DNA from: Caryophanales bacterium UBA3260
GTDB lineage: Bacteria > Bacillota_I > Bacilli_A > RF39 > UBA660
Reading direction: 5' to 3'
NCBI GenBank assembly: GCA_002362595.1
Contig: DEUO01000131.1
Span: forward strand, 1-14,112
DNA: 14,112 bases
Every line of letters starts with the position of its first letter. The stretch's first letter is position 1. The notes under the pieces are model-generated. The model was not told where the DNA came from, did no database searches, and worked only from the letters and a program-made list of their open reading frames with translations. The position numbers and the translations under genes were made by a program. This document shows, one piece after another, positions 14,046-14,112 of this stretch.

Positions 14046-14112
14046 GAGAGAGGTGTATATTTATGAATAAAACATGAGTATTAAATTAGTATCATTAGTA
14101 TAAATGAAAATA
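14046..14112 (+). other. Ribosome binding site followed by tiny overlapping reading frames at the window edge
   Basis: A good Shine-Dalgarno (GAGAGAGGT, 14046-14054) sits eight bases before an ATG (14063) that encodes only MNKT before TGA (14075-14077). That stop overlaps an ATG (14074) encoding MSIKLVSLV before TAA (14101-14103), which abuts another ATG (14104) that runs off the window as MKI. This could be a leader-peptide series ahead of a gene, a gene start broken by a frameshift, or simply a gene starting at 14104. The window end prevents a decision. Confidence 0.45.

Noticed and set aside
1..14112. Insertion sequences, CRISPR arrays, tRNA or rRNA genes
   Set aside because: No transposase-like protein, no spaced direct repeats of array type, and no cloverleaf or rRNA motif were seen.

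Overview
The window reads as a chromosomal segment of a very AT-rich, low-GC Gram-positive bacterium (Bacillota/Mycoplasmatota-like, for example an uncultured gut Bacilli lineage). The reasons are the A/T-dominated codon use, the purine-rich Shine-Dalgarno sites, the tight TTGACA/TATAAT-type promoters, the T-box riboswitch ahead of a lysyl-tRNA synthetase gene, and short hairpin-plus-U-tract terminators at nearly every transcription unit end. The standard bacterial code fits: tryptophan is TGG and no long reading frame uses TGA. The lineage is inference from these traits, not from a marker gene.

Layout. On the minus strand at the left are a partial gene of unknown function running off the window edge (1-617) and a six-segment DUF308/HdeD-type membrane protein (748-1428). 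A divergent promoter region (about 1429-1547) separates these from the plus-strand genes. First comes a two-gene unit: a 1009-residue protein with a coiled-coil-rich N-terminal part and a long, repetitive, probably disordered tail, followed by a small two-segment membrane protein (1548-5005). Next is the translational GTPase typA/bipA (5107-6918). Then three paralogous genes of an unrecognised family stand side by side (6989-9820). A lysine-type T-box leader (about 9857-10068) controls lysS (10092-11579). A zinc-ribbon plus membrane-anchor protein (11653-12453) and a DcuC/YfcC-like multi-pass transporter (12543-13982) follow. At the right edge is a ribosome binding site with several tiny overlapping reading frames.

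The housekeeping genes (typA, lysS) are translation functions. The remaining genes are lineage-specific envelope or unknown proteins, and nothing indicates a phage, insertion sequence, CRISPR array or integrated element. The least explained parts are the three-paralog cluster, in which the terminator/promoter/leader segment in front of the first copy also appears in front of the second, and the large repeat-tailed protein with its membrane partner. A recurring feature is extreme compaction: six of the seven gene-end terminators overlap the stop codon itself, and none of the ten complete genes stops at TGA.
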